A stretch of DNA of 47,356 bases from a virus. Position numbers and translations under genes: made by a program. The stretch lies in the IMG/VR virus record IMGVR_UViG_3300042397_000918, positions 1 through 47,356 of that record. One strand, written 5' to 3'. The notes below the pieces were generated by a model. The model saw only the letters and a program-made list of their open reading frames with translations. It had not been told where the DNA came from and did no database searches. Each line of letters opens with the position of its first letter. The stretch's first letter is position 1. Below are positions 23,809-34,400 of this stretch, one piece after another.

Positions 23809-25623
23809 TTATGGAGGAAGCACTGTGTCTGATTGCCATGCCCACACGCCTCCTACTATTTGAAACAATTTAATAATTCTTGTCACAGACACACTGCTTG
23901 CTGCAATAGTAGCTGTTGGAAAACTTATATTAGTAATAGCCAAACTGCTGGCGCCGCCAAGATTAGTCAAGAACGCTGCTGTTGACAGTGCTGGCGGTAA
24001 AGAATTAATCTCTAATGTCTGTGAATTGTTGCTGATCAAACTACACAGTATTCTTGCATATGTGCCTGTACGATATTCAGCCACAGGAGAAAGATTGTTT
24101 AGAATATTATCAATAATGTATGTGTTAGATTTTCCGTCAGATATATCAATTGAGAAAATCAATGGTCTTGATTCTATTCTATTATCAGTGTATTCTTTGG
24201 TTGCAGCATCTTGGGCAGAGGTTGGATTAGCCATGCCTGTGATTCTCGGCGATCCTATCAATACCACATTCCCTGTACCATCCGGTTCTAATTCAATATC
24301 GAAATTAGATGACACTGTGCTGATTCTGTGATTTTCCAGTCTTAGTTGTGTTACTGCTGGAGCGCCAGGACCGATGTTTACCACAGTCTGTGTACCAAAC
24401 GAACTCACACCCGGAATACTTGTGATAGCGGATCCAAGACTGTTACCATCTATAACTTTGGTACCACCTATGTATAGTGCCTTGCCAGCCGCTAAATTCA
24501 CTGTATCTGATACAGCTAACCAATTGCTGGATTCTGAGTAAGCAATAGTTTTGTCTGTGGTGCCTTTGATTGTGATACCTGCGCCGTCGGCTGTGCTATT
24601 ACTAGGACTGGCCACGTTGGCAATCACCACATTTTTATCTTCTACGGTGAAAATGCTGGTGTTCAATGTAGTTGTGGTGCCTTCTACTGTAAGGTCACCA
24701 GTTATTACTAAATTTCCGCCAACATTAACTGTGCTTGAAGGAATAGTAGGATACAATCCTATGGTTCTTGCAGCAGCATTTATTACCACAGCGTTTTCTT
24801 GGGTTGCTGCTTTATTCACACTGAGTGTAATATTCTTATCTGAAGAAGAATTAGCTAACACCAAGTCGCCGCCGTTTACAAACAATAATCCCTGACCTGC
24901 TGAACCTACTATCAGGCCTGAATCTACAGTGATCTGTAGTTGACCGTTGATAGCATTAGAGCTGTCTGTTCGCACATAAGTAGTAGACACTGCTCCGCCG
25001 AGACTGTCGCTGTTGGTACAAGTAGCACGTATTTTAAAATTTGCTAATGTGCCTGCGTTGAATCCTGGTTCGATACTGCCTGTAAATCCTATGATAGCGA
25101 CTTTTGGCGTAAAGCTGTCTTTGGCAAATATACCTAATAAAATACCGTTGTTGTACAAACTTGTAATAACTCTGGTTTGATTCAGTGTGTCAAGAATAGT
25201 GTCGACTCTAATACCACTAAGACTTTGAGAACTGCTGTATGATGGAGCCAACAATACTGCTGCTGTACCATCAAAGAAAAATAATTGTTGTCTTACATTG
25301 TCATACCACAAATCACCTGTGGCCAGTGTTGATGGTTGCGAGCCTGAAATAGTAGCGGAACTTACTGGAACAAAATCTAATCCATTATATACCTTTAACT
25401 TAGATTGACTTGAATCAAACCATATTTGTCCTCTGATAGGATTATCTGGCGGTGTCGAGTCTGCAAAGTTCTCTAATAATTGAATTAGATTTTCATTAAA
25501 TATTTCTCCAAACCCACTGTAGTTTTTTCCGATCAAGGTAATTGCAGTCGATCGGTCATCAATTTGACCGTCTGCAACTGTAGCAACTATAGTTCCGTCT
25601 GTTTTGTTAATCTGATATGCCAT
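23809..25623 (-). CDS. tail fibre protein C
   Basis: 604-residue tail fibre with the shared N-terminal module (LIGKNYSGFGEIFNENL, QLLENFADSTPPDNPI, GQIWFDSSQSKLKVYNG). The shaft includes a segment common in T4-like marine phage fibres: VNVGGNLVITGDLTVEGTTT, followed by TVEDKNVVIANVASP and ADGAGITIKG, plus ITGMANPTSAQDAATKEY. The C-terminal 110 residues are beta-rich (SVTRIIKLFQIVGGVWAW) with no collar or peptidase motif. It starts behind AGGT and lies 13 bases from the preceding stop. It could be a trimeric fibre segment joining the baseplate to another fibre; its position in the array is the only hint of role. Confidence 0.82.
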   Translation of the reverse strand: MAYQINKTDGTIVATVADGQIDDRSTAITLIGKNYSGFGEIFNENLIQLLENFADSTPPDNPIRGQIWFDSSQSKLKVYNGLDFVPVSSATISGSQPSTLATGDLWYDNVRQQLFFFDGTAAVLLAPSYSSSQSLSGIRVDTILDTLNQTRVITSLYNNGILLGIFAKDSFTPKVAIIGFTGSIEPGFNAGTLANFKIRATCTNSDSLGGAVSTTYVRTDSSNAINGQLQITVDSGLIVGSAGQGLLFVNGGDLVLANSSSDKNITLSVNKAATQENAVVINAAARTIGLYPTIPSSTVNVGGNLVITGDLTVEGTTTTLNTSIFTVEDKNVVIANVASPSNSTADGAGITIKGTTDKTIAYSESSNWLAVSDTVNLAAGKALYIGGTKVIDGNSLGSAITSIPGVSSFGTQTVVNIGPGAPAVTQLRLENHRISTVSSNFDIELEPDGTGNVVLIGSPRITGMANPTSAQDAATKEYTDNRIESRPLIFSIDISDGKSNTYIIDNILNNLSPVAEYRTGTYARILCSLISNNSQTLEINSLPPALSTAAFLTNLGGASSLAITNISFPTATIAASSVSVTRIIKLFQIVGGVWAWQSDTVLPP

Positions 25624-25636
25624 GTTATTTTACCTA

Positions 25637-27754
25637 TTAGAATGCCGGTGGGCCGGATCTGATTATATAATTCATTGCCAAAAACGGATTCATCAAGCCC
25701 ACAGCAGTTCCAAGAGTAACTCCTGCTGGTTTTTTAACGTTGCCGCTGTCTTTGAGATACTGAGCCTGACCAGGTGCTGTTGGTCCAAGTCCGGAAGTAG
25801 CCAGCGGATCAAGTGTTGTTGTTAGTGCGACTGCAGAATAGTCTTGTGTAGGAGTTGACAACGAATGACTATGTTCAGGTAAATTGGCCAAGGTCAATGG
25901 AACTGAACTTAGTCCTGCTGACCCTCCAAGAATTGTAGCCTGCACGTCTGGCACACGGCCTGCAAAGCCGCCGCCTGCATCAACATACGGACCTGCACTT
26001 GATGGTACAGTGCCTGCATTGTCCATGTTGTCTCTGCCCAGAGCAAATCTACCTCGTAAATCCGGTAATCTATATGTACCTACTCCTGCCAGAGGAGCAG
26101 TGCCGTTAAAGGTAACACCAATGATGTCAAATAAATCTCCATACTTTGATCTTTCAACTTCACTGCCGTCACACAAAAGATATCCGTCGGGTGTGGTTCC
26201 GCCAGCATAAGGCAATATCGCACCAATTGGCACAGCCAAATCAGCCATGAATCGTTCTCTAGTCTGTTTCAAAAGTCCTGAACTGGCCAATGTACTTTCG
26301 CTGGGTCTGTAGGTCAATAAGAAATCGCCTTTCTTACCTCGATTAGGCGATGGTTCTGCCTTGGCTGCGATAATATTAGCAGTCAACGTAGCGTTGAAAA
26401 CTTTGGTTGCAGAACCCAACTGTCCATCAAATAGTATTGCAGGTGATACAACATCACCTGCTAATTGGAAACTGGTAACTGTGCTTAATGATGTGGCAGT
26501 ATTAGCATTACCGCTGATGTTACCTTCTAGCACGCCTTGTATAGTGTCTGCGGTGATTGTTTTAGCACGGATATTATTAAATCGTTTAAGAGGTGTGCCT
26601 AGATCATAAGTGTTGGTTGTTTTTGGTTGTATGGTATTAGTTTGCAAAAATCCAGTAACATCTATGCCGTCTCCGACTATTAAATTTTTAGTAATCGCCA
26701 CCCCACCTAAAGTTTGTATGCTGCCGTTATTTAAATTGGTGCTGGCGGTGGTGTTTGTAGTTGTTAGTATTCCTGTGAGTTTGATATTACCCAATACATC
26801 TAATGCTTCTTGCGGGTTATCTTGATTGATGCCTACTCGGTTATCAATCACTCTAATTATAGTTGCAGGTATTCCATTTCTGTTAGTTTGCAAATCGATT
26901 GAACTACCAGCAGCAGAATTGTAAATGCTGCTCGATGATTCTGTAGACAATAACTTAAACGTTTCGTCAATACCGATAGAAATACCATTGTTGTTTTTTA
27001 CTTTTATTTCAAAATCAGTGACATTAACAGTGTCCTTTCTGAGGAAGTTTCCCGCAGCTACTTCTACGCCACCAACTGATAATGCTTGAGCATTTTTAGC
27101 TGTACCATTGAGTATAGGTAAAAATCCTCCTACGAAATTTGCTATTTCTCCAGAAGTAGCAGGTGCACTGATGTTTATTCCCGATCTAATTGTGTCAAAA
27201 CCCGTGATAATAGTCTTAGGAGTAAAACTGTCCTTACTGAAGATAATCACAGGGATATCAGCAATAAAAAATACTAATATGAATCTATCTACGTTGTCCG
27301 AGTCTGCAATTTTTTCTATGACTGGGCCGTAGCGCAATCCGCCTACCGAGCTTTCAACTGGTCCAACTAAAATCCATCGTGTACCTGTGAATATACGCAG
27401 TTGTTGATTAGTGGTATCTACCCATAGTTCTCCTACTTTGCTGTCCTCGACTGCAGGTTGACTGACACCTTTTTGTATACCAGATGCTGCTTTCCATGCA
27501 GTGTTATCCCAGATTTTTAAAGTCTGTTGTCCGCTGGTGCTGTCATACCATAACTGTCCTTCTATCGGATTTACGGGCTGATCAGTGGAAGCAAAATTTT
27601 CCAGCAGTGATAAAAAGTTTTCTGCAATTATCTGACCGTACCCAGTGACATTACGACCAGGAAATTTAAGACTGGTATCTGTACTCGAAGTATTGTCAAA
27701 TACCGTAATTGGGCTTTTGTTTTCGTTGTCTGTAAAATTAACTATGTATGGCAT
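25637..27754 (-). CDS. tail fibre protein D with tail-collar domain
   Basis: 705-residue tail fibre and first of the array. The N-terminal module is the most divergent copy (FPGRNVTGYGQIIAENF, SLLENFASTDQPVNPI, GQLWYD, FTGTRWILVGP). The shaft has GLNQDNPQEALDVLGNI-like and NTYDLGTPLKRFNNIRAKTI segments. A tail-collar domain spans roughly 503-630 (VPIGAILPYAGGTTPDGYLL, TYRLPDLRGRFALGRD) and includes NLPEHSHSL; a His-x-His at this place binds metal in some collar/fibre tips. It ends with MNPFLAMNYIIRSGPPAF, a common collar C-terminus. GAGGT six bases upstream supports the start. Likely receptor-binding or short-fibre protein. Confidence 0.87.
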   Translation of the reverse strand: MPYIVNFTDNENKSPITVFDNTSSTDTSLKFPGRNVTGYGQIIAENFLSLLENFASTDQPVNPIEGQLWYDSTSGQQTLKIWDNTAWKAASGIQKGVSQPAVEDSKVGELWVDTTNQQLRIFTGTRWILVGPVESSVGGLRYGPVIEKIADSDNVDRFILVFFIADIPVIIFSKDSFTPKTIITGFDTIRSGINISAPATSGEIANFVGGFLPILNGTAKNAQALSVGGVEVAAGNFLRKDTVNVTDFEIKVKNNNGISIGIDETFKLLSTESSSSIYNSAAGSSIDLQTNRNGIPATIIRVIDNRVGINQDNPQEALDVLGNIKLTGILTTTNTTASTNLNNGSIQTLGGVAITKNLIVGDGIDVTGFLQTNTIQPKTTNTYDLGTPLKRFNNIRAKTITADTIQGVLEGNISGNANTATSLSTVTSFQLAGDVVSPAILFDGQLGSATKVFNATLTANIIAAKAEPSPNRGKKGDFLLTYRPSESTLASSGLLKQTRERFMADLAVPIGAILPYAGGTTPDGYLLCDGSEVERSKYGDLFDIIGVTFNGTAPLAGVGTYRLPDLRGRFALGRDNMDNAGTVPSSAGPYVDAGGGFAGRVPDVQATILGGSAGLSSVPLTLANLPEHSHSLSTPTQDYSAVALTTTLDPLATSGLGPTAPGQAQYLKDSGNVKKPAGVTLGTAVGLMNPFLAMNYIIRSGPPAF

Positions 27755-27756
27755 GA

Positions 27757-28407
27757 TTAGACCTCAGCAAAGCCAGTTAAACTCTGCACACGTATAGTAT
27801 AATCTATCTGCAGTAATCTATTCAAACTTTTTTGCACAGGGTGAAATATCACATGTGTCAACAGCTTTCCGTCCGCTGTGTTTGGTCCTAGGCTTTTTAA
27901 TCCCAGTTCATCAAACACAAACGAGCCGTTCATATCTACACTGTTATCAAAGGCTTCTTGATCCAACGGCTCGCCGTAGTCTAATAAACAGCTGATCAAA
28001 ATATCACTGTAGGTAGCTCCGCTGATATGTCGTATCTGCATTTTATTTCGAATAGGATCTTGATTTTCAATAGCATTTTGATCCACTACTTTTTGATAGG
28101 TTTGATTGTATAATCCAGAATTCACGCCAACTGTGTTAGGTGTAAGGTATGTGATAAGTCCTGTAGGATCTACTGTTGTTCCGCCTGTGCCGAAAATCAT
28201 TTGATATACTGTACCGTACCCTTGATTACTAAGACTGTTAACCATGGCCACGCTCATATTTTCATAGTGAATGGCATTGCGTTTGTCCACAAAAACTTCT
28301 TTGGTTTCGGGATCATGAATTTTAATATGCCCTTCGAAGTGAAATCCACCGGTTTCGTTAGGGCGGGATTGAGAAGTAGTTGCTTGCTGATCTTGATTAT
28401 TTGGCAT
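27757..28407 (-). CDS. conserved virion structural protein
   Basis: 216-residue protein between the giant tail protein and the fibres. It has an N-terminal polar tail (MPNNQDQQATTSQS), then a beta-rich domain with GFHFEGHIKIHDPETKEVF, DKRNAIHYENMSVAMVNSL and GYGTVYQMIFGTGGT, and ends with a strand pattern (LLQIDYTIRVQSLTGF). I recall this family in the structural region of T4-like marine phages. The frame is open to 28467, but I start at 28407: AAGAG lies upstream, and the late-promoter-like box at 28433-28440 would begin transcription after the earlier ATGs. An adaptor between baseplate and fibre is a reasonable guess only. Confidence 0.72.
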   Translation of the reverse strand: MPNNQDQQATTSQSRPNETGGFHFEGHIKIHDPETKEVFVDKRNAIHYENMSVAMVNSLSNQGYGTVYQMIFGTGGTTVDPTGLITYLTPNTVGVNSGLYNQTYQKVVDQNAIENQDPIRNKMQIRHISGATYSDILISCLLDYGEPLDQEAFDNSVDMNGSFVFDELGLKSLGPNTADGKLLTHVIFHPVQKSLNRLLQIDYTIRVQSLTGFAEV

Positions 28408-28432
28408 TTTGATCTCTTTTTGTTCCATCATG

Positions 28433-28440
28433 TATTTATT
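28433..28440 (-). promoter_or_regulatory. putative late promoter overlapping a stop codon (AATAAATA)
   Basis: Minus-strand AATAAATA, one mismatch from the T4 late consensus. The TAA stop of the giant gene (28436-28438) is inside the box. Predicted transcription start is near 28427 with a 20-base leader holding AAGAG before the ATG at 28407. It would drive the downstream structural protein and fibres D, C and B. Confidence 0.5.
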
Positions 28441-31400
28441 CAGGTATAGCTGTGGTCTTTTCCACAATGAATCTAGCTATAGCGGTGTCTGCATCTATTA
28501 GGCTAACACCGTCTGTAGCTGTGGTCTCGCCTCTGCTATGCCATGTTTTACCCTGTCTTCTTAGCACAGTCACTCGTGTACCTGCTGGCAATGCAGCTGT
28601 TAGTCTTATTTGAGCAGTAGCACCGTCTACACTAAATTCTGCTTCTTGTGTCTCGTCTGCTGCCGGACTGGCAGCACCGTTGGCTTCTATGTACACAGCC
28701 TGCGGATCTTTTTTCAATCTTCGACCACCGGCAAACACTTCTATTTGATCGCAAGGTCCGTAAGTAGACGGTACAGTATTTCTATACCATACACCACTTC
28801 TCGATGCTTTTTGAGGCACAAAATCCAACGGGCCTATTAGCAGTGTGCTACCGTCGCTGGTAAAGTCAGTTCTCTGCTGGGTTTCATTATATGGTATAAC
28901 TTCGCTGTATCCTACATCAACCACCGCTGTACCCTGAGCGTGTATTTGTGCTATAGATGTTCCCTGAGCTCCTCTACGCAGTTGACCTAATGTATTACCC
29001 AATTTGGTCATGTACTCAATACGTTCTCCATCTATAAACACAACACCTGGTATATTTCTGCTGGCAATAGGTTGAGACAATTCAGCAGCATTCGTAACTA
29101 ATATGCTGGTATCGAAGTAGTTTAGTGCCTGAGCTAATTTGCATTCAGCTTTTGAGAATCTGTTGTAATGAAACACATTCAACATGTCTTTATGTATTTC
29201 ATATGCCGATGGCAATTTGAAAATATTATTACTGAAATTAACAATTTTAATTTTATCAGTTGGTAAAGAATTTGCTGTGAGGTAAACTACTGCTCTTGGC
29301 AAGCTCACGTAATAATCTTTGTCTTGACGTAGACGATGTCCGTTTTTGTATACCCATACATAACTCATCGCAATCGGTGGGCGTGATAGTTGATATTGAA
29401 GACGTCCGCCACTGTTTTCATCTTGAATAATATTCATAGACGGATATTCACCAAACCAAGTTACTATTATTGGCACATTGTCTGTTTCGTTGACACTGGT
29501 CATTGGATAGCTTGCAGAAATTGCAATAGTATTTCCGTCAATAGAATATTCTGCTCTCAAATCATTAACAATCTTGATGTGATCTCCTATTGACAATTTC
29601 AAAGGATTCAACGTTAATATTTTATTAGGGCCGTCTAGAGTATAATCTACAATAAATGTTCTAAGTTGGTCATTTACCAGAACTTTTAGGTTAGCAGGCA
29701 ATATACTACCGCCAGGTTCAACTGGATCGGTACCAAGTTGAAAGACATTATTAGAACCGTCATAAACAGCATATAAAGTGTCGGGCCCTTTTAATAAGTA
29801 CCCATCAACTTCTACCAATGCAGCAGTCAGTGTCGATCCTCGACTCAATTCACTAAATCCATCGATGTCAAAACTTCTAGTGCTACCTTCATAATAGAAA
29901 GTCTGCGTATTAACTTGCACTAACGATAATCCTGAACTATCTACATCGGCACTGGCTTCTAAACATACTATTTTTACTACATCTCCTGCTTGTGGAATTA
30001 TTCCAAAATCTACCAAAGTTTTTCCTACAGCATCAATTACATTTGTACTGTTACGGTATCCTACATCTACTTGAGTTCCGTTCACACTTACAAATATATT
30101 GCTGGTATTGTCATAGTTGGCATTGGTTAAAAATAAACCAGTAACTCCATCTGCAATATAGCTTTGATAATCTAAAATACCAACGCCGCCGATTCCTACA
30201 CTGAGTATTTCCACTAACTTATCCACTAATGGTGCTGTGATAAAATTCACAGTATTGGTTTGTAGATCAATCGTATAATCAGTGTCTAAGATTCTTGATG
30301 TGTTGTCGACGTATACAAAAACTGATTTGTTTTCTAATACAGTTTGTCCTATAGAAAACTGTGTGGTTGTTCCGTTAGCAATTTTCACATTAGAATGCAG
30401 TGATGCTGCCCCCGATACTGTGTTGTTATATACTTTAATTGACACACTTTCGATAACCTGGCCTGGAACATTTTCTTCAGGTGCTGGCACCACTGTAGGA
30501 TCTATAAACTTGCCACCAGTAATAGCAATTTCTTCTGCAGTGAATCCAGTAGCGGTAACATAGGCTCCACTTATACTTGACAACGATCCGCCGGTGAGTC
30601 TAGTATCTAAAATATTATTATCATTGATAGAAACACTGCCATCGCTTTCTATAGGTCGGAAAATTAATGTATCTTCATTATTCACTAATAGATACTGACC
30701 AATTTGAATTCCATCAGTGATGCCATTGCCTACAAATGTTGGCATTTCTGCAGAAGGATTCACTCCTGTACTTGAATCTAAAATGCTACTGCCGTCTACC
30801 CCATACTGAATATAATTTTCATCATCTACCCGTACAGTGATGTTGGTGTCTTTGCGTTTGATATAAATGTTAATTTTCTGTCCGGCAGCTGGCACATACG
30901 GTAATCTCACTGTGAATATTTCCCAGAATAATTGCCATTCTTGTGAAATAATCGGAATAATAACATTGCCTGCGGTGTCAACACTGTTTTTTAGTGCTTT
31001 GTATAATACGCCGTTAACTTCCACAATTTCATCTTTCAGATATATCGCTGTAGAGTCAACAAAAGATCGTATGCCGTCAACTATAAAATAATAATCTGCA
31101 CTGGTCTCAACTGAGTCCCAGTTGTCAGTAAACCAAGGTAGAGCATCCCATCCGCCAGTGACGTCAAATGTAGTACCCTGTATCTGTACTCCGCCAAAAT
31201 CAATGCCAGTCATTAACTGATTGAGTTCTTTTCCAATCATACCTTCTTTAGGTGCGTATGATTGATTGATCCTGTTCACTGCATCAAACAGCGTGATGTT
31301 TTTACCATAGCTTACTGTGATTGTGTCATTTTTTGTAGGAGCCAAGTTGAATATCAACTTGCCACGCAATAAAGAATAACCATCAGTAGGTTGATAATAC

Positions 31401-34400
31401 AAACTAATAGTGTATTCACTGGCCAACACCACTTGTGTTTTGTTGGTCGCAGCTGATGTACGTGATATAGTAATTTTACTCTTGTCGTTGGTCGGAGCAT
31501 AATTTAACAAGAACACCGCAGAGCTTCCTGTGGCTGTAAATGACTGTGTTTGTGAAAATGTATTGTAAATTCCAGTTTTGGAAATTCTATCAAATTTTAC
31601 CGAGACATCAAATGTTCTAACCTGTGCATCACCTATTATTGCCACAGCTTTAGCCTGCACAGCATTAGTAGGATTCCCTCCCACCAGTGTAACCGTCGGT
31701 GCTGCGGTATACCCAGAACCAGTAGTCAATACTTGTATACTGGAGACTTTACCATTAGAAATAAATGCTTTGGCTGTAGCGCCGGATCCGGTACCGTCAA
31801 TTAGCACTTTAGGAGGAGTACTATATCCCGAACCCTGTTGATATACTTCTATAGCAGTCACTGAATATGAATTATTATCTGCCCACCATTTCCAAGGATA
31901 CTGAGATATTTCTGCAGACGAAGAGTTTACAGGATTTGCACGACCGTCAAATACCGAATACACCGGCGGTAAATCAAAATCTGTTGCGGCAGACGAATAT
32001 GTTTCTGGAGTATCGTAACGACTGATATATTCTCTAACTGTGGTTCTAAAAGGTTTAACTTCATTAATGTATTCTTGATAACTTTGTAAATTATCATTTT
32101 TGTAATTAACTTTCTGTTCAAACGCCCCAATATTATGTGTGGCATTTAAGAAACTGGTTTTGAATATCCAGTCAACATATTGCTGTTCGCTCAGTAGGTG
32201 TCGTATAGAAGCAAAAAATAATTTATTCCATTCTACAGCATAGTCACCAATAAAAATATCTTGCTTGATTGCTGTGAAGATATTTCTCAACTCTTGATCA
32301 TTCTCAATATCATACGTAGTAGTATCAAAGGCCTGTGTGTTATCAAACCCTACTCCAATAGTACCGGTGTCGTATAAGGAAGAACTAAGTTGTATTGTAC
32401 CGTTTTGTCTACTAATTAACGAATATCTATCTAAGAATAGATCAGCAGTGTCTGATACTTTTTCAAACACTGCCCAGCCGCCGGCAGCATACTCTTTGAC
32501 TTTTATGATTTCACCAATTAAAACTTGACTGTCAACAATTTCGTAAATGCTGACAAATTCTTTGATAATTTTAAGATCGGTGTCATATCCGTCTTTATTC
32601 CAATCTGTTTTATTCCAATATTTCGTAGTGTCGAACGCCTGTGATTTACTGCGGAAATAAACTTTTCGTGTGTCGTCCCAAGAATACACACTCCAGAAAT
32701 CGTTCAACGTTGCATCGGCATTTACTAATACAGAAAAATATCTAACCTGAATGTTTATACTGCTGTATTTTTTACCGCGATTAGTTACCACTGCTTGAAT
32801 AACTCGGCCTTGTCCATCTATATGGCACACTGCTGTAGCATTCACACCGTCGCCTGATATAGTTACTGGAGGACCGAGATAGACACCTGGTAGCTCTTGA
32901 CTGAACAGTTCTCTAGGCTTGTATCCGTATCCAGGATCCACAATATCTATAGTGTCTAATTCTCCGTTGATCAAATTAGCTCTTAGAATTGCACGTTTGA
33001 TGTTTGTTGTACCCACTGCTTGCAAATCAATGTCATTGTCTACTGCCACATCATAAAGATTTAACTTGCTGCTAGGCACAGCATCTACACTATTAAGATT
33101 AGTAAAATCTATAGTTTCTGCAAATGTTTCTTTTCGTAAAATATTGTTAATATATTCTATAACAATTTTCAGTGCTAATATTCTGTCAACAAACATAGTC
33201 TGGCGAGGACGGTACTGTATACCATATTTTTGTTTTGCCGGCAATGCTGCATCTGGAATACGATTACCTGCAATGTCTGTTCCGAGAAGACTGTCAATCC
33301 ATTTGTTTTCTAATGGTGCAGAAGGTAAACTGTCTGCTATTCCTTCTGTTAACAATTGGTATTCGTTGTGTACAGGAATTTGTGATTCTAAATTTTTTCT
33401 AATCTGCAGATTTATCAGTGCAGTGTCAGACTGCATTATTGATTTAAAATTATAAGTTAAGAATTTATCTGCCTGCAAAAATGCCACAAACGCAAGACCA
33501 GTTCCGGCAGGGTTAGCAATTAGGTCGGCTACTTCGGCCGCTGATCTTGTGCGATCAGGCATATTTGCCGGGGTCACCGCTTTGCTACGCACCCAATAGT
33601 AATACAGTGTTTCTGAAACTTGCCCGGTAGTAGGGCTGAAGAAAAATTTCACACTGTAAACATCGTTGTTAGGATACAAGGGCTGGCCGCTGATCCCCTG
33701 CGCTAATCCTGCATTAGTGTCTGCCAGCGCAGCCCATTCATTAGGCAACAATACTGTTTCTACCCACTCATACACATCGACGCTGGCGCCTAATACTGTT
33801 TGATTCCAATTTCCCGTTCTGTAAGCAGAGTCTTTTTGTTCTGCGTATTGAAACTTAGCTGTACCGATGTTCCACCATAGTTTTCCTACATTTTTTTCCA
33901 ACCAGTTTATAGTAGTATCTACCACAACTTCTGCTGTGCCTATGGTATAGACTGCTGGATCGTATGGAGTTTTATATTTTATTTCTTGTTCGGCTATGTT
34001 TAATATTTTTCCTCTAGCGGCATCGATGTAATCTACATCTTGTATTTTTACATTCTTAGCATTGTCATAGAGTTCGATTTTCTTTATTTTTCTAAGATCA
34101 ACTAATGGTTGTTGACTTGCCAGCACTGTCCAGCTTGCTCCACTGGTACTTGCTGTGAACAATCTCACTATCCCCTGATAGGTATTTGTTATATTGTTTT
34201 TATGGTAAGGAGATCCTACCAATAATTTTGTACCTACGCAGTCGATACTGTGACCGAATGATTCGTCTACTTGAAGATCGCTGTCAAGTTTTTCTGTTAA
34301 GAAATAGGTCTGATCTTTTTTATCAAATACGTACACACCGCCTGTGAATCCTTGTTCTACATAGAACCGTGTTCTGCTGTTGTCAAATGTTGTGCCTTCT

